Shown here piece after piece: positions 45,959-55,413 of a DNA stretch of 64,000 nucleotides. Numbering within the stretch: the first letter of the stretch is position 1; the number at the start of each line of letters is the position of its first letter. Made by a program: the position numbers and the translations under genes. This DNA comes from Silvanigrella aquatica (GTDB lineage Bacteria; Bdellovibrionota_B; Oligoflexia; Silvanigrellales; Silvanigrellaceae): contig NZ_CP017834.1 of assembly GCF_001907975.1 (NCBI RefSeq), positions 62,001 through 126,000 on the forward strand, given 5' to 3'. The notes beneath the pieces were generated by a model, which ran no database searches, had not been told where the DNA came from, and worked only from the letters and a program-made list of their open reading frames with translations.

Positions 45959-46917
45959 TAAAAAAATGCGGATATGTGGCTCTACTCGGTAGGCCAAATG
46001 CAGGTAAAAGTACCTTTCTAAATGCCGTATTAGGCACAAAGCTGGCTGTTGTCAGCAATAAACCACAAACAACTCGAAATAAAATATTAGGCGTCTTTAC
46101 GGAAGCGGATAGCCAAGCTCTTTTATTGGACACTCCTGGGATACATAAAACTCAGGGATTGCCAAAAATGAACCAAGTTATGAATAAAGTTGCTTGGAGT
46201 GTGCTGAGTGATGCTGATTTAGTTTGTTATTTAATTGATGTCACTCAAGGCTGGTCAAATGAGGATGCTCTTTGGCTAGAATCGATTTTAAAAAAGTTCG
46301 AGAATAAGCTTCTCCTCCTTGCAACTAAGACAGATAAGGTTAAGATAGAGGAAGTAGAGCAAGGAAGGCTAAATATATTAAATCGATTCCAAGACCTTTT
46401 TGAAGGAATTAAGGCGTCGGGTGAGTTAAAATGTCAACTTATTGGAGATCAGCCCCAGCTTATTTCCTCTAAAAGGCCTGAAGAAATCACTTCAATAAGA
46501 CAATTTATTTTATCCCAAATGCCTCAAGGTGAGTGGCTGTATGGTGAAGATGATCTCACTGACAGACCACAACGCTTTGTTTGTGCGGAAATTATCCGTG
46601 AACAAATATTCCGTCAGCTTGGTCAGGAATTGCCATACAAAATAGCTGTTGTTATTGATTTATTTGAGCATAAAAATAATGTAACAAATATTTCGGCAAC
46701 GGTTATTGTCGATCGTGATTCCCAAAAAGGAATTGTTATCGGAAAACGAGGTTCTCGCTTAAAAAGCATTGGGACTGAGGCAAGAATTTCACTCGAAAAA
46801 CATCTTGATAAAAAAGTGTTTTTAGAGCTTTTTGTTAAAGTAAAGCCCGGATGGACCGAAAATATAAATATGCTTTCAGAATTTGCTGATTTGCAAGAAC
46901 CTAGTGATTCAAAATAA
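45955..46917 (+). CDS. era: GTPase Era
   Basis: Era binds 16S rRNA and assists 30S assembly. It has G1 GRPNAGKST, G3 DTPGI, a G4 reading TKTD (usually NKxD) and a C-terminal KH domain with VIGKRGSRLKSIGTEAR. Length 320 is slightly above the 300 typical. ATG overlaps the stop of rnc (ATGA), indicating coupling. The 234 bases after it contain a candidate TATAAT box near 47010 but no convincing terminator. Confidence 0.96.
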   Translation: MIKKCGYVALLGRPNAGKSTFLNAVLGTKLAVVSNKPQTTRNKILGVFTEADSQALLLDTPGIHKTQGLPKMNQVMNKVAWSVLSDADLVCYLIDVTQGWSNEDALWLESILKKFENKLLLLATKTDKVKIEEVEQGRLNILNRFQDLFEGIKASGELKCQLIGDQPQLISSKRPEEITSIRQFILSQMPQGEWLYGEDDLTDRPQRFVCAEIIREQIFRQLGQELPYKIAVVIDLFEHKNNVTNISATVIVDRDSQKGIVIGKRGSRLKSIGTEARISLEKHLDKKVFLELFVKVKPGWTENINMLSEFADLQEPSDSK

Positions 46918-47009
46918 TTATTTTTCAATAATGTTCACTAGCATAATAGGCAAGTTTTTCCTTGCAAGTTACGTTTGAGATACTTGTTTTGTGGAATTTA
47001 TTATGGGAT

Positions 47010-47015
47010 TATAAT
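47010..47015 (+). promoter_or_regulatory. Candidate -10 box for the AT-hook gene
   Basis: A perfect TATAAT lies about 137 bases upstream of the GTG start, in the only sizeable gap of this gene run. No good -35 box sits at the usual distance (TTGTTT is 20 bases away), so this is weak. Confidence 0.3.
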
Positions 47016-47151
47016 AGAAGTGAGACACTCTCTCCTTCTTTACGTCCAAGTTTCTATTTAATTGCATAGGATTTTTTATATTGAGAATCTGCCTGTAAAA
47101 CTAATTTATTAAATATTGTTTATTATTGTTACTTTATATTGGAGTATCGTC

Positions 47152-48174
47152 GTGATTTATTTTCACTCTCGTAGGTCTATTTCTTTGTCACTTTTTGAAG
47201 AGTCTTCTAAAAATGCGACTGCGGAAGGCACGCCTGTGAAACGAGGAAGGGGGCGTCCCCCAAAATTAAAAGCTGTTGTGTCCGAAATTTCAGATAAAAA
47301 TGAATTTATTCCAGCGTCTGTTTCCTCTGAAATAGAATCTCATCATGACCCTATTAAAGAAGTGGAGAATGTTGTGTCATTAACCTCTGTAGATGAAGAA
47401 GCAATCGTAGATGAAAATGAAAGCAATTCTGAATTAAATTGGGATTCTGCTCCCGAACAAGCATTCGAAACAGAAGAACAAACTCAACAATTTGCTGAAA
47501 ATTATGAAGAAGAATATGTTGAAGAAGAGGAACATCACTCTTCTGAAGTGAGAGATTTTTCACAAAATAATGTGGCCTTAAGCTTTTCTTGGTCACTTAT
47601 GAATCAACTACGGCAGATGTCTAAGATGGAAGGTATTGCCGTTGAAGATTTATTAGTTGAACTTGTTGCCGAAGGTGTTGCGAAACGTGTGTTTGAAGAT
47701 CAAATGCGCCCTGCTCCAAGTCACTTGATGACCAGAACAGGTTATGTGCATTCTGATGGTACACAAGCTGCTCCGCAACCCCACTTAAGTCATCATATGA
47801 TGAACAACAATAGGCAACAACCCAATAATCTTCAAAATAGAAATAGATTTGGATTTCAACAAAGAAATAATACGACACAGCATCCACAGCAGATGATGAA
47901 TCGTAACTCTGTGAACAATAGAAATTATCAACAACATAATAGCAATAATCCAAGACAAACAAATAATAATAATAATCAAAATGGATTTCGAAACCAATAT
48001 AATAATAACGTGAATAATAATAACAATAATAACAATAATAATAATACGCAGCAGCAACGTTTTAATTCACGGCCTAATTATCAAAACTCACAAAGGTTTT
48101 ATGAAGATCAATCTTCAAATTCACAGCAAACGGGTAATAATTACAGACAACAACGAGATACCAATAAACGTTAA
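47152..48174 (+). CDS. AT-hook protein with acidic centre and Asn/Gln-rich tail
   Basis: Near the N-terminus is KRGRGRPPKLK, an AT-hook that binds the minor groove of AT-rich DNA. An acidic stretch follows (EEEYVEEEEHH), then a compact helical segment (SWSLMNQLRQMSKMEGIAVEDLLVELVAEGVAKRVFEDQ) that may be a dimerisation or ribbon-helix-helix-like domain. The last 110 residues are Asn/Gln/Arg-rich with runs of Asn, resembling prion-like disordered tails that also bind RNA. I chose GTG 47152, which has GGAG seven bases upstream. It sits between era and coaE; the role in nucleoid or RNA biology is inferred. Confidence 0.68.
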   Translation: MIYFHSRRSISLSLFEESSKNATAEGTPVKRGRGRPPKLKAVVSEISDKNEFIPASVSSEIESHHDPIKEVENVVSLTSVDEEAIVDENESNSELNWDSAPEQAFETEEQTQQFAENYEEEYVEEEEHHSSEVRDFSQNNVALSFSWSLMNQLRQMSKMEGIAVEDLLVELVAEGVAKRVFEDQMRPAPSHLMTRTGYVHSDGTQAAPQPHLSHHMMNNNRQQPNNLQNRNRFGFQQRNNTTQHPQQMMNRNSVNNRNYQQHNSNNPRQTNNNNNQNGFRNQYNNNVNNNNNNNNNNNTQQQRFNSRPNYQNSQRFYEDQSSNSQQTGNNYRQQRDTNKR

Positions 48175-48179
48175 ATAAT

Positions 48180-48791
48180 ATGTCAAAGAAAATAGCTATT
48201 ACTGGTGGCATTGGATCTGGGAAATCATCTCTCGCCAAAATTCTTGCTCAAAAGGGTTACTGTGTTTGGGATGCAGATGTTTTTTCTAGAGAAGTTTTAT
48301 TTTTCCCAGAAGTTCAAGCTAGAATAAAAGCAATTTTTGGGAACTCAGTATTTATTGGCGATGGTCAATTAAATCGTGAATTAGTAAGGTCTCAAATTTT
48401 TGCAAATGCGAAATTAAAAAAATCGCTTGAAAAAATTATTCATCCGGCAATTCACGATCTTTTTAATTCAAAATATAGAGAACTGCTTAAAGTAGCGTCT
48501 ACAGCTTGGGTTTTTTATGAAGCTTCTTTAATACTTGAAAAAGGAAGAAAATCTTTTTTTGATTTTTGTGTTGTCGTTGTTGCAGATGAGAATGTGAAAC
48601 TCAGGCGCTTAAGTGAAAAGAGAAATTTGCCAGAAGCCGAAGCGAGAAAAATTATGGCTACGCAAATGTCTGACAGTGAAAAAATTTCCCATGCGGATTA
48701 TGTTATTGATAATTCAGCTTCTCTTGATTTACTTGAAAAAAGTGCAGAAAAATTGATTCTTTATTTAAGTGAAAAATTTTCTTCCCCATAA
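48180..48791 (+). CDS. coaE: Dephospho-CoA kinase
   Basis: CoaE phosphorylates dephospho-CoA to CoA, the last step of the pathway. Walker A GGIGSGKSS is at residues 8-16, DADVFSREV (family D-A-D) follows, and RLSEKRNLPEAEARKIMATQMS covers the lid region. Length 203 is normal. It starts 5 bases after the AT-hook gene without a clear Shine-Dalgarno, so translation is probably coupled. Confidence 0.95.
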   Translation: MSKKIAITGGIGSGKSSLAKILAQKGYCVWDADVFSREVLFFPEVQARIKAIFGNSVFIGDGQLNRELVRSQIFANAKLKKSLEKIIHPAIHDLFNSKYRELLKVASTAWVFYEASLILEKGRKSFFDFCVVVVADENVKLRRLSEKRNLPEAEARKIMATQMSDSEKISHADYVIDNSASLDLLEKSAEKLILYLSEKFSSP

Positions 48792-48890
48792 AACATTGAC
48801 ACATACAATATGTAACTGTGACTTCAATATTGTCATGCATTTTTGTATCCTTTTTATAAGAATTTAATTTTTTTAAAAGGATTTTTAAAA

Positions 48891-49985
48891 ATGTTTGAAG
48901 TTTCTTGTGCCGCCTGCCAAGCTTCATTTGAATATAGCCCTGATGATTATATTCATTTATGTCCCTTTTGCTCTGCAGGTTTTATAATAGATCCTGACGA
49001 AGGAGCAAAAGATTTAATTGGCGATCACTATATAATTCCTTCTAATATTCAAAAACAAAATGTTGATGAAATTTTTGAAGAATGGATAACAAAACGCTAT
49101 CACAATCCCTCAAGTATAAAAAGTGAGTTTACTATTTTAGGGTCATATGGAGTGATGTTACCTTATTGGGTTGTTTCTGTTGAAGCTCACACCTTTTGGA
49201 GTGGCCACAGTGCGAAGAAAAATTTATATCCAGGCCGTGTGAGAGATTTAGCTTCGGGCTTTTTAAAGGAAGAAGGACGCTTCAGTAGACGCTATCGATG
49301 GGCTATTTTGGCAAGAAAATCACCAAAAGAGCATTGGGGAATGGAAAGACTGCACCATCCGCGTGAAACGGTCATGGTAGATTGGGAGGGCTTCCCTCTA
49401 GACGAAACAATGGGTGCTCCTGATGAAGGGGTAAAGCCCATTTACGAGTCAAAACTTCCTTTTAAATATGAACAAGCAACTGATATCGCAGTGGCAAGTA
49501 TACAAACAAAAGAATCTTCGGCTGTTTCTAGAGCAAAAGATCAAATAAACGAATACCATAGACGTATGACGAAAACAAAAGTGGGTACCTTGTATGAGCA
49601 TCGTACGGAGATAGAGGTTGTTGGATTGCATGTGGTGCACATCCCTTTCTGGTATATTCGCTATTCCTTTGCGCCTAAAAGCATGTTTAAATTTTTTACG
49701 ACGGCAAGAGAACGGCGTCTTTTAGTACAAGGTTATACAAAAGCAGTTCTTGATGCCGAATTACCACTAAACTCATCAGATAAAGTGATGACAAATATGT
49801 TTATTGCAGGAACATTAGGATTTATTTGTTTAACTTTATCTGTATTTGTTAATTCTTTATTTTATATTTTATTTGTTATTTTTATGTTGGTTGTGATTTT
49901 ATCTACTTGGAAAATTATTTCACGTGAAAAAGTGGATACGGACAACATTAAAGGGAATGAAAATCAAGAACCAGCAGGTGGTTGA
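48891..49985 (+). CDS. Zinc-ribbon membrane protein of unknown function
   Basis: The N-terminus has two Cys pairs (CAACQ at 6-10 and CPFCS near 25), a zinc ribbon. The middle is a soluble domain with many Trp and Arg residues. The C-terminus has two membrane spans (MFIAGTLGFICLTLSVFV and LFYILFVIFMLVVILSTW), so the bulk is probably cytoplasmic and membrane-attached. I chose ATG 48891 (MFEVSCAACQ) with AAAGGA upstream, rather than an in-frame ATG at 48843. It may be the end of the transcription run that began at 41704, or have its own promoter in the 99-base gap after coaE. Confidence 0.7.
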   Translation: MFEVSCAACQASFEYSPDDYIHLCPFCSAGFIIDPDEGAKDLIGDHYIIPSNIQKQNVDEIFEEWITKRYHNPSSIKSEFTILGSYGVMLPYWVVSVEAHTFWSGHSAKKNLYPGRVRDLASGFLKEEGRFSRRYRWAILARKSPKEHWGMERLHHPRETVMVDWEGFPLDETMGAPDEGVKPIYESKLPFKYEQATDIAVASIQTKESSAVSRAKDQINEYHRRMTKTKVGTLYEHRTEIEVVGLHVVHIPFWYIRYSFAPKSMFKFFTTARERRLLVQGYTKAVLDAELPLNSSDKVMTNMFIAGTLGFICLTLSVFVNSLFYILFVIFMLVVILSTWKIISREKVDTDNIKGNENQEPAGG

Positions 49986-49998
49986 TATTTTTATATAT

Positions 49999-50658
49999 TT
50001 ATTCTTTAATATCATACATAAAAGAAATATTTGAATAATTTTCTTTAAAATGATTCATATGAATAGAACCGTTTATTCGTGCTAATGAAGTGCCCGTTTC
50101 GGCGTTAACCATAAGTCCAATTTCACCATGAAGCCAGTCTAAAATCATAGATGAACCTGTGCCAATTAAGTTTTCAGTTCTTTCAAAAACATTTTTTTGG
50201 AGAGGAACGGGAAGTGACATTAAAAAAGAAATATATGGATTTTGTGGGCTCCATTTTCTTTTAGTTCCATTTATTTTAAATCGTGCCGTAACATGAATTT
50301 TATTTTCTATTTGTGTGTACATTGCTTTTTCTACAGTGATTGAAGCAATATCTTCAGCTGGTGACATTTGGCTAATAATAGGAAAATAGTTTCCAGATTG
50401 GATTTTTATATTATCTTTAGAAGGGAGTTGATGAATTACTGTATTATAATTCCCTTCAAGTAATTTTTGCTCTTGTTCAACTTTAATAGCTTGTTCAAGA
50501 GTTGCAATTTTACGATTTGTTTCCAGCATAAATAATTTTAACTGTTTACTTAGACATTCGAATCGATCCTTTTTTAATAAGCTATCGCAATTTTCAATTT
50601 GACCATATGCGTTTAAAAAAATGATCGAAGAAAAAATAATCAGCATAAGATATTTCAT
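49999..50658 (-). CDS. Unknown secreted protein with coiled-coil N-terminus
   Basis: Signal peptide MKYLMLIIFSSIIFLNAYG, followed by a Cys pair (CDSLLKKDRFEC) that could form a disulfide and a short coiled coil (LETNRKIATLEQAIKVEQEQK). The C-terminal 130 residues are beta-rich. I do not recognise it. It is convergent with the zinc-ribbon gene (13-base gap). AGGAG lies just upstream of the start. Likely periplasmic or outer-membrane associated. Confidence 0.65.
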   Translation of the reverse strand: MKYLMLIIFSSIIFLNAYGQIENCDSLLKKDRFECLSKQLKLFMLETNRKIATLEQAIKVEQEQKLLEGNYNTVIHQLPSKDNIKIQSGNYFPIISQMSPAEDIASITVEKAMYTQIENKIHVTARFKINGTKRKWSPQNPYISFLMSLPVPLQKNVFERTENLIGTGSSMILDWLHGEIGLMVNAETGTSLARINGSIHMNHFKENYSNISFMYDIKE

Positions 50659-50930
50659 AAGAGATCTCCTAAAAGGGTCTTATTTGACAGGTTTTAAGAT
50701 TATCGAAAGAGTATTTATTTTTACAAAAAATTATTCAAGTTTTTAAGATAACCAATAATTTATTATTTTATTTTAATATAATTGGTTAAATACATTTATT
50801 GTTTTTTTAATTCTGTTTGTAATTAAATTGTAATTTATTTTTAATAATTATTAAATCATTTATTTAATATACAAAATATTTGCTTAATATGAGCTATTAA
50901 AAAGTCAGCTATAATTCAAAGGGAATTCTA

Positions 50931-51434
50931 ATGAAATCAAATCTTATTACGAAATTCATTCCTTTCATGCTCTTGATAACAGTGTATAGCCAATCATCCT
51001 CTGCAAATGAACACCGAATTGGATTATCGCTCGGAGGAATAGCATGGGGTAATGGGTTGCTTAGCCTAAGTTACGATCAATCCGGTTTGTTTACTCAAAA
51101 AAATTGGTCACTAGGTGCTGAATTAGGAACTCTTTGGCATGGTTTTGTCATAGCTCCGCGAGCTCTATATTGGCAAAATAAAAATATGTCTGGTTTTTAT
51201 GGGGGACCGAAAGCTTTAGTGGGTTTTGCTAGCAGCAGAAACTATCATTATTACTGCTATAACTGTGAAAATCGCAACCACACCTTTGTCGGATTGGGTG
51301 GAGAAGGGGGATGGTTGTATCGCTTTAAAACAGAGCCCAAAGGGCTCGATTTAGGTGGTGGCATCGATGTCGTAGCTACAAACTACCATATTTGGGCTTC
51401 TTTAAAATTTACCGTGGGTTACTTAATTCCATAA
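50931..51434 (+). CDS. Small outer-membrane-type beta-barrel protein
   Basis: A signal peptide (FIPFMLLITVYSQSSSANE) is followed by alternating strands rich in Gly and aromatics (RIGLSLGGIAWGNGLLSLSYDQS ... FVGLGGEGGWLYRF ... HIWASLKFTVGYLIP), ending on an aromatic-rich last strand as small beta-barrels do. Two Cys close together (YYCYNCEN) may form a disulfide. AAGGGA precedes ATG. The 272-base gap upstream is very AT-rich and I see nothing in it. The 3' end overlaps the convergent ParB-like gene by 26 bases. Confidence 0.6.
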   Translation: MKSNLITKFIPFMLLITVYSQSSSANEHRIGLSLGGIAWGNGLLSLSYDQSGLFTQKNWSLGAELGTLWHGFVIAPRALYWQNKNMSGFYGGPKALVGFASSRNYHYYCYNCENRNHTFVGLGGEGGWLYRFKTEPKGLDLGGGIDVVATNYHIWASLKFTVGYLIP

Positions 51435-51963
51435 GAATATTTTCTAATTGATCTTTGCTTTCAAAAAAAATCCTAATTTCTCCATTGCCCATTTCATGGA
51501 ATGAAACGCGGCAGTGCACTTTGAGCCTTTTTTTTAATTTTTGTTCGGCGTTAAGTGCTTCATTTAAATTATAAATAGGGTTTATGTTTTTTTCTAAGAG
51601 ATGCACCTTTTTTTTATTCATAATCTGTTTATTGGTTCTTTTTAAGTTTGGCTTTGTTCCTGCTCCTTGTTCAATCAGTCTTTCAACTTCTAAAATTAAT
51701 TTTTTAAATCCTTCTTTTTCACATTGTCTTCGCTTTGCAGCAAAGGTATCAATGAGTATCTTTCTTGTAAAAATATCGGGGTAAGTCTTAATCTTAGTTT
51801 GAATGTCACGGGGAATGCGCGCAAGCCATATGGCTCTACTTATGGTTTGAGGATTTTGCCCGCTTTCTTTTGCAATGTCTTTGACAGAATTGCCCGAAAT
51901 CCAGGCTTTTCTCCACTCTTCTCCTATTTCGAAAAATTTAATTCCTGATTGCTTTTTTGTCAT
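51409..51963 (-). CDS. ParB-like DNA-binding protein (HTH only)
   Basis: The segment GEEWRKAWISGNSVKDIAKESGQNPQTISRAIWLARIP is a ParB/KorB-type helix-turn-helix. The N-terminal CTPase half of ParB is missing, and no parA adjoins, so it is unlikely to be the chromosomal partition protein. The C-terminal 50 residues (HCRVSFHEMGNGEIRIFFES) might dimerise. I chose ATG 51963 (MTKKQSGIKF) because GAGGAG lies six bases upstream; the frame extends to 52011. A transcriptional regulator or plasmid-derived remnant is possible. Confidence 0.65.
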   Translation of the reverse strand: MTKKQSGIKFFEIGEEWRKAWISGNSVKDIAKESGQNPQTISRAIWLARIPRDIQTKIKTYPDIFTRKILIDTFAAKRRQCEKEGFKKLILEVERLIEQGAGTKPNLKRTNKQIMNKKKVHLLEKNINPIYNLNEALNAEQKLKKRLKVHCRVSFHEMGNGEIRIFFESKDQLENILMELSNPR

Positions 51964-52427
51964 GCTTCTCTCCTCTAAAGTCATCTTATATTCATCTTTT
52001 TTGACTTTCAAGTTTCAAATTATCTTTAATTTACAAGGATTTTTAAATACAATGGGATTATAGTATGAGTTTTACGTTCCTTTTTTTACGGGAAAATTTA
52101 AATTTTAAAACAATTTGCTATATTTTAGTGCGGGGTGAATTTTAGCCGATTTATTTAAAGTAACAAAAATTAAAATTCATTATTCCAATTTGTTTCTTTA
52201 ATTTTATTTAGAATTATTGAAACACTGTCTAAACATACAAAAGTAACAGAATTAATTTCGTCATTTATATTAAATAATATTCACATTATCAATTACTTTC
52301 ATCTTAAGATTGAGTCGTTTAGATTTAAAAAAATTAAATCGAGATCTTGAATTATAATTAAAATTGTATTAATAATTTTTTTATTTAAATAAATGTTTTC
52401 CTAATTTTTATCAAAGGAAAAAACTTT
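51964..52427. other. 464-base AT-rich intergenic region
   Basis: This lies between the ParB-like gene and the divergent permease. It has no ORF with a ribosome-binding site, no strong hairpin and no clear promoter. AAAGGA before ATG 52428 is the permease ribosome site. I see no further features. Confidence 0.5.
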
Positions 52428-53804
52428 ATGGTTCCATTATTAACTTCTAAATTAAACCCTGTGCTAGGGACATTTCAGCTCTGGGGAATTGCTGTGGGCT
52501 TAGTTATTTCTGGAGAATATTTTGGTTGGAGTTATGGTTGGGGTAGTGCAGGTACATTAGGGTTTTTAATTACGACATTAATAATTTCAGTTATGTACTT
52601 TACCTTCATTTTTAGTTTTACGGAGCTAACGACAGCCATACCCCATGCCGGAGGGCCTTTGGCTTATGCAAAAAGAGCTTTTGGGACTTATGGGGGATTT
52701 ATTGCTGGTTTTGCTACTCTTGTTGAGTTTTTATTTGCACCACCGGCAATCGCGTTAGCAATTGGTTCTTATTTAAGTGTTCAATTTCCAGAATTCAATG
52801 TGAAGTGGATAGCCACATTTTGTTACTTTATATTTATGGCATTAAATATTTTAGGGGTTAGTATTGCAGCAACGTTTGAATTGTGTGTTACATTATTAGC
52901 TATTTTTGAATTATTTATTTTTATGGGAGTTGTTTCGCCTAGTTTTTCATTATCTAATTTCATGCGAAATGGTTGGGCAGGGCAAGATCATTTTAGCTTA
53001 TCTGCTTTGGGAGGAATTTTTGCGGCCATTCCCTTTGCCATTTGGTTTTTTCTTGCCATTGAAGGAGCTGCTATGGCGGCAGAAGAAGTTAAAAATCCAA
53101 AGAGAACAATTCCCATTGCTTATATTTCAGGAATTTTCACATTAATTATTCTTGCCCTTGGCGTTATGATTTTTGCAGGAAGTGTGGGCGATTGGAGGAC
53201 TCTATCAAATATAAATGATCCCCTTCCCAAAGCTATGCAAATTGTTGTGGGAAATCAAAGTGGTTGGTTGCATATGTTGGTCTGGCTCGGATTATTTGGT
53301 CTTATTGCTTCTTTTCATGGAATTATTATGGGATATTCTAGGCAAATATTCGCTTTAGCAAGAGAAGGTTTTTTACCTTCTTTTTTAGCAAAAATTCATC
53401 CTACATTTAAAACTCCTTATTTGGCTATTTTATCGGGAGGGATATTTGGAATAGCTGTTATTTTTAGTGATGAATTTATTGTTATTAGTGGGCAAGCGCT
53501 AAGCGCAAATATTGTTGTTATGTCGGTTTTTGGTGCCATTGTTATGTATATTATTTCTATGCTTTCTTTATTTCAATTGAGAAAAAAAGAACCTCACTTA
53601 CAAAGGCCTTATCAAACACCCTTTTATCCTTATTTTCCTATTATCGCACTTATTTTATCTTTTATAAGTTTATGTTCACTTATTTACTTTCACTTATTGC
53701 TAAGCCTTATTTTTTTAGGGTTATTTGTTTTATGTGGAATATGTGTCATTGTATTAAGTACAATACAAAAAAACAAAAAAAATAAGGTTGAAATAGCTAT
53801 TTAA
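52428..53804 (+). CDS. eat: Ethanolamine permease (APC family)
   Basis: The N-terminus LWGIAVGLVISGEYFGWSYGWGSAGTLGFL and SFTELTTAIPHAGGPLAYAKRAFG match bacterial ethanolamine permeases closely, as does FAPPAIALAIGSYL. Twelve membrane segments are expected in 458 residues. It would import ethanolamine from phospholipid breakdown as a carbon or nitrogen source. No ethanolamine ammonia-lyase genes (eutBC) lie in the window. It ends 6 bases before the convergent APC permease gene. Confidence 0.85.
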   Translation: MVPLLTSKLNPVLGTFQLWGIAVGLVISGEYFGWSYGWGSAGTLGFLITTLIISVMYFTFIFSFTELTTAIPHAGGPLAYAKRAFGTYGGFIAGFATLVEFLFAPPAIALAIGSYLSVQFPEFNVKWIATFCYFIFMALNILGVSIAATFELCVTLLAIFELFIFMGVVSPSFSLSNFMRNGWAGQDHFSLSALGGIFAAIPFAIWFFLAIEGAAMAAEEVKNPKRTIPIAYISGIFTLIILALGVMIFAGSVGDWRTLSNINDPLPKAMQIVVGNQSGWLHMLVWLGLFGLIASFHGIIMGYSRQIFALAREGFLPSFLAKIHPTFKTPYLAILSGGIFGIAVIFSDEFIVISGQALSANIVVMSVFGAIVMYIISMLSLFQLRKKEPHLQRPYQTPFYPYFPIIALILSFISLCSLIYFHLLLSLIFLGLFVLCGICVIVLSTIQKNKKNKVEIAI

Positions 53805-53810
53805 TATTTT

Positions 53811-55403
53811 CTATTTAGAATTACTTTTATGATGATCTATTATTTTATTATAAATTTCAAGTGATTCTTTTTTACTTAAAGCGCTTTTTTGAGCTAAAAT
53901 AAATATGAAAAGACTCGTTATAGCAATAATAATAAATTCCATTTGCATACTTATAATTGCTTTACCTCCGCCATAAGTACCTAAATAGGAAATAACACCT
54001 GAAATGATGAGATATAAAATCAACCAAATAAAAGATTTAAAATGTAATTTTTCATGATTTGTTTTTTTATTTCTCAAATGAGAGAATGAAAAAATAATAA
54101 TTCCAATTAAAGCAGCGAACTCAAGTTTCCATACGGTGCACCAACCAGTCCATTGCAGCATGAGATTGCATATATAGAAGGCAATAAAAGAAATCACATT
54201 TGCGTAAGGCAGTTTAAAAGGTCTTTCTAAATGAGAAAGATGATTTCTAAAAATAGGTAAACAAAGAGGACCGCTCGCTAAGGTTAAAATGATAGCAGCA
54301 GATAAAAAAGCAATCATGGATTGCCACCCCGAAAATGGTAAAAATAGCAGCATGCCAACGACAAAGTTTGTAAAAATAGCAATCCAAGGAATAGAAAAGC
54401 GGTTTACCTTAGAAATGATTTTAGGTGCATCACCCTGTAAACTTATGGAGTATAAAATGCGTGAGGAAGATGCTATAAATCCAACAGCAGTACCAAGTGG
54501 AGAAATTATGGCATCAAAATATAAAACTTTGACCATAAATGTGAATCCCAGAGCTATAAAAATTCCCGCAAGAGGCCCCGCATCTCCCGAAAAACTAATT
54601 TGATCCCAGCCATTTTTAATAGCAGAAGGTTCTATGGCAAGAATAAATCCAAGTTGTAATATAGTATACAGCACCATACATGCAAAAAGAGAGCCGAATA
54701 AGGCAAATGGGATTGATTTTTGTGGATTTTTTGCTTCTCCTGCTAAGAAAATAGCGGTTTGAAATCCAAAAAAGGAAAAACTTACTCCACCAGATGCAAT
54801 TGATGAAAGAATTCCAGAAAATCCAAAGGGAGCAAAACCAGAGTCGGTTAAATTCGTGGGATGAATTTGAGTTGTTAAGAGAAGATAAGCAGCTCCAATA
54901 GGGATAATGAGTTTCCAAATGACTACAAATTTATTGGATTCCGCCATAATCTTAACGCCAATCATATTGATAATAGAAAGTACTGCCATAAGTGCTGTGG
55001 CAAGTAAGAGGCCTTTTCCTGTGAGAGTTTCTGTGTTGCCCACCTTTTCAGAGATGTTGGGGATATAGGTTGAAGCATATTGAAATATGGCAAGAACCTC
55101 GATGGGAGCAACGACAACAGTCCACAGCCATGTGATCCAAGAGAAAATGGAACCTGTCATTTTTCCATGACTTATATGTGTATAAGCTGTAGAACCTCCA
55201 CTTAAAGGTAACATCGTGGACAATTCTGCTAGAGTCAGGGCAATGATCGCGACGCACAATCCTCCTATTATCCATGCAAAAATTCCTGCAGGACCTGCTA
55301 GTTTTGCGGTATAAAAAGAGCCAAATAGCCATCCCGATCCGACTATGGAGCCAATGGATAAAAAGAGAAGACTGGTTTTGGAAATGTTGCGTTTCAATTG
55401 CAT
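53811..55403 (-). CDS. Amino-acid permease of the APC superfamily
   Basis: A polytopic protein beginning SIGSIVGSGWLFGSFYTAKLAGPAG, the substrate-binding unwound helix 1 motif of APC transporters. ELSTMLPLSGGSTAYTHISHG and FLAGEAKNPQKSIPFALFGS are further family marks. Substrate unknown. At 530 residues it has an extra C-terminal portion with more membrane segments than the classic 12. The upstream gap holds a nested inverted repeat. Confidence 0.85.
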   Translation of the reverse strand: MQLKRNISKTSLLFLSIGSIVGSGWLFGSFYTAKLAGPAGIFAWIIGGLCVAIIALTLAELSTMLPLSGGSTAYTHISHGKMTGSIFSWITWLWTVVVAPIEVLAIFQYASTYIPNISEKVGNTETLTGKGLLLATALMAVLSIINMIGVKIMAESNKFVVIWKLIIPIGAAYLLLTTQIHPTNLTDSGFAPFGFSGILSSIASGGVSFSFFGFQTAIFLAGEAKNPQKSIPFALFGSLFACMVLYTILQLGFILAIEPSAIKNGWDQISFSGDAGPLAGIFIALGFTFMVKVLYFDAIISPLGTAVGFIASSSRILYSISLQGDAPKIISKVNRFSIPWIAIFTNFVVGMLLFLPFSGWQSMIAFLSAAIILTLASGPLCLPIFRNHLSHLERPFKLPYANVISFIAFYICNLMLQWTGWCTVWKLEFAALIGIIIFSFSHLRNKKTNHEKLHFKSFIWLILYLIISGVISYLGTYGGGKAIISMQMEFIIIAITSLFIFILAQKSALSKKESLEIYNKIIDHHKSNSK

Positions 55404-55413
55404 ATTCTCACTT

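Noticed and set aside
46950-46975. GCAAG/CTTGC hairpin as terminator after era
   Set aside because: The stem is only 5 bp and no T-tract follows.
47785-48057. Minus-strand ORFs rich in Ile/Val opposite the Asn-rich tail
   Set aside because: They arise from the repetitive AAT/AAC codons of the plus-strand tail and have no ribosome-binding site.
47995-48060. AAT/AAC trinucleotide run as a CRISPR or DNA repeat element
   Set aside because: It is in frame within the AT-hook protein and encodes the poly-Asn tail; there are no spacers.
48796-48830. TTGACA as a promoter for the zinc-ribbon gene
   Set aside because: No -10-like hexamer lies 16-18 bases away; the nearest, CAATAT, is 23 bases downstream.
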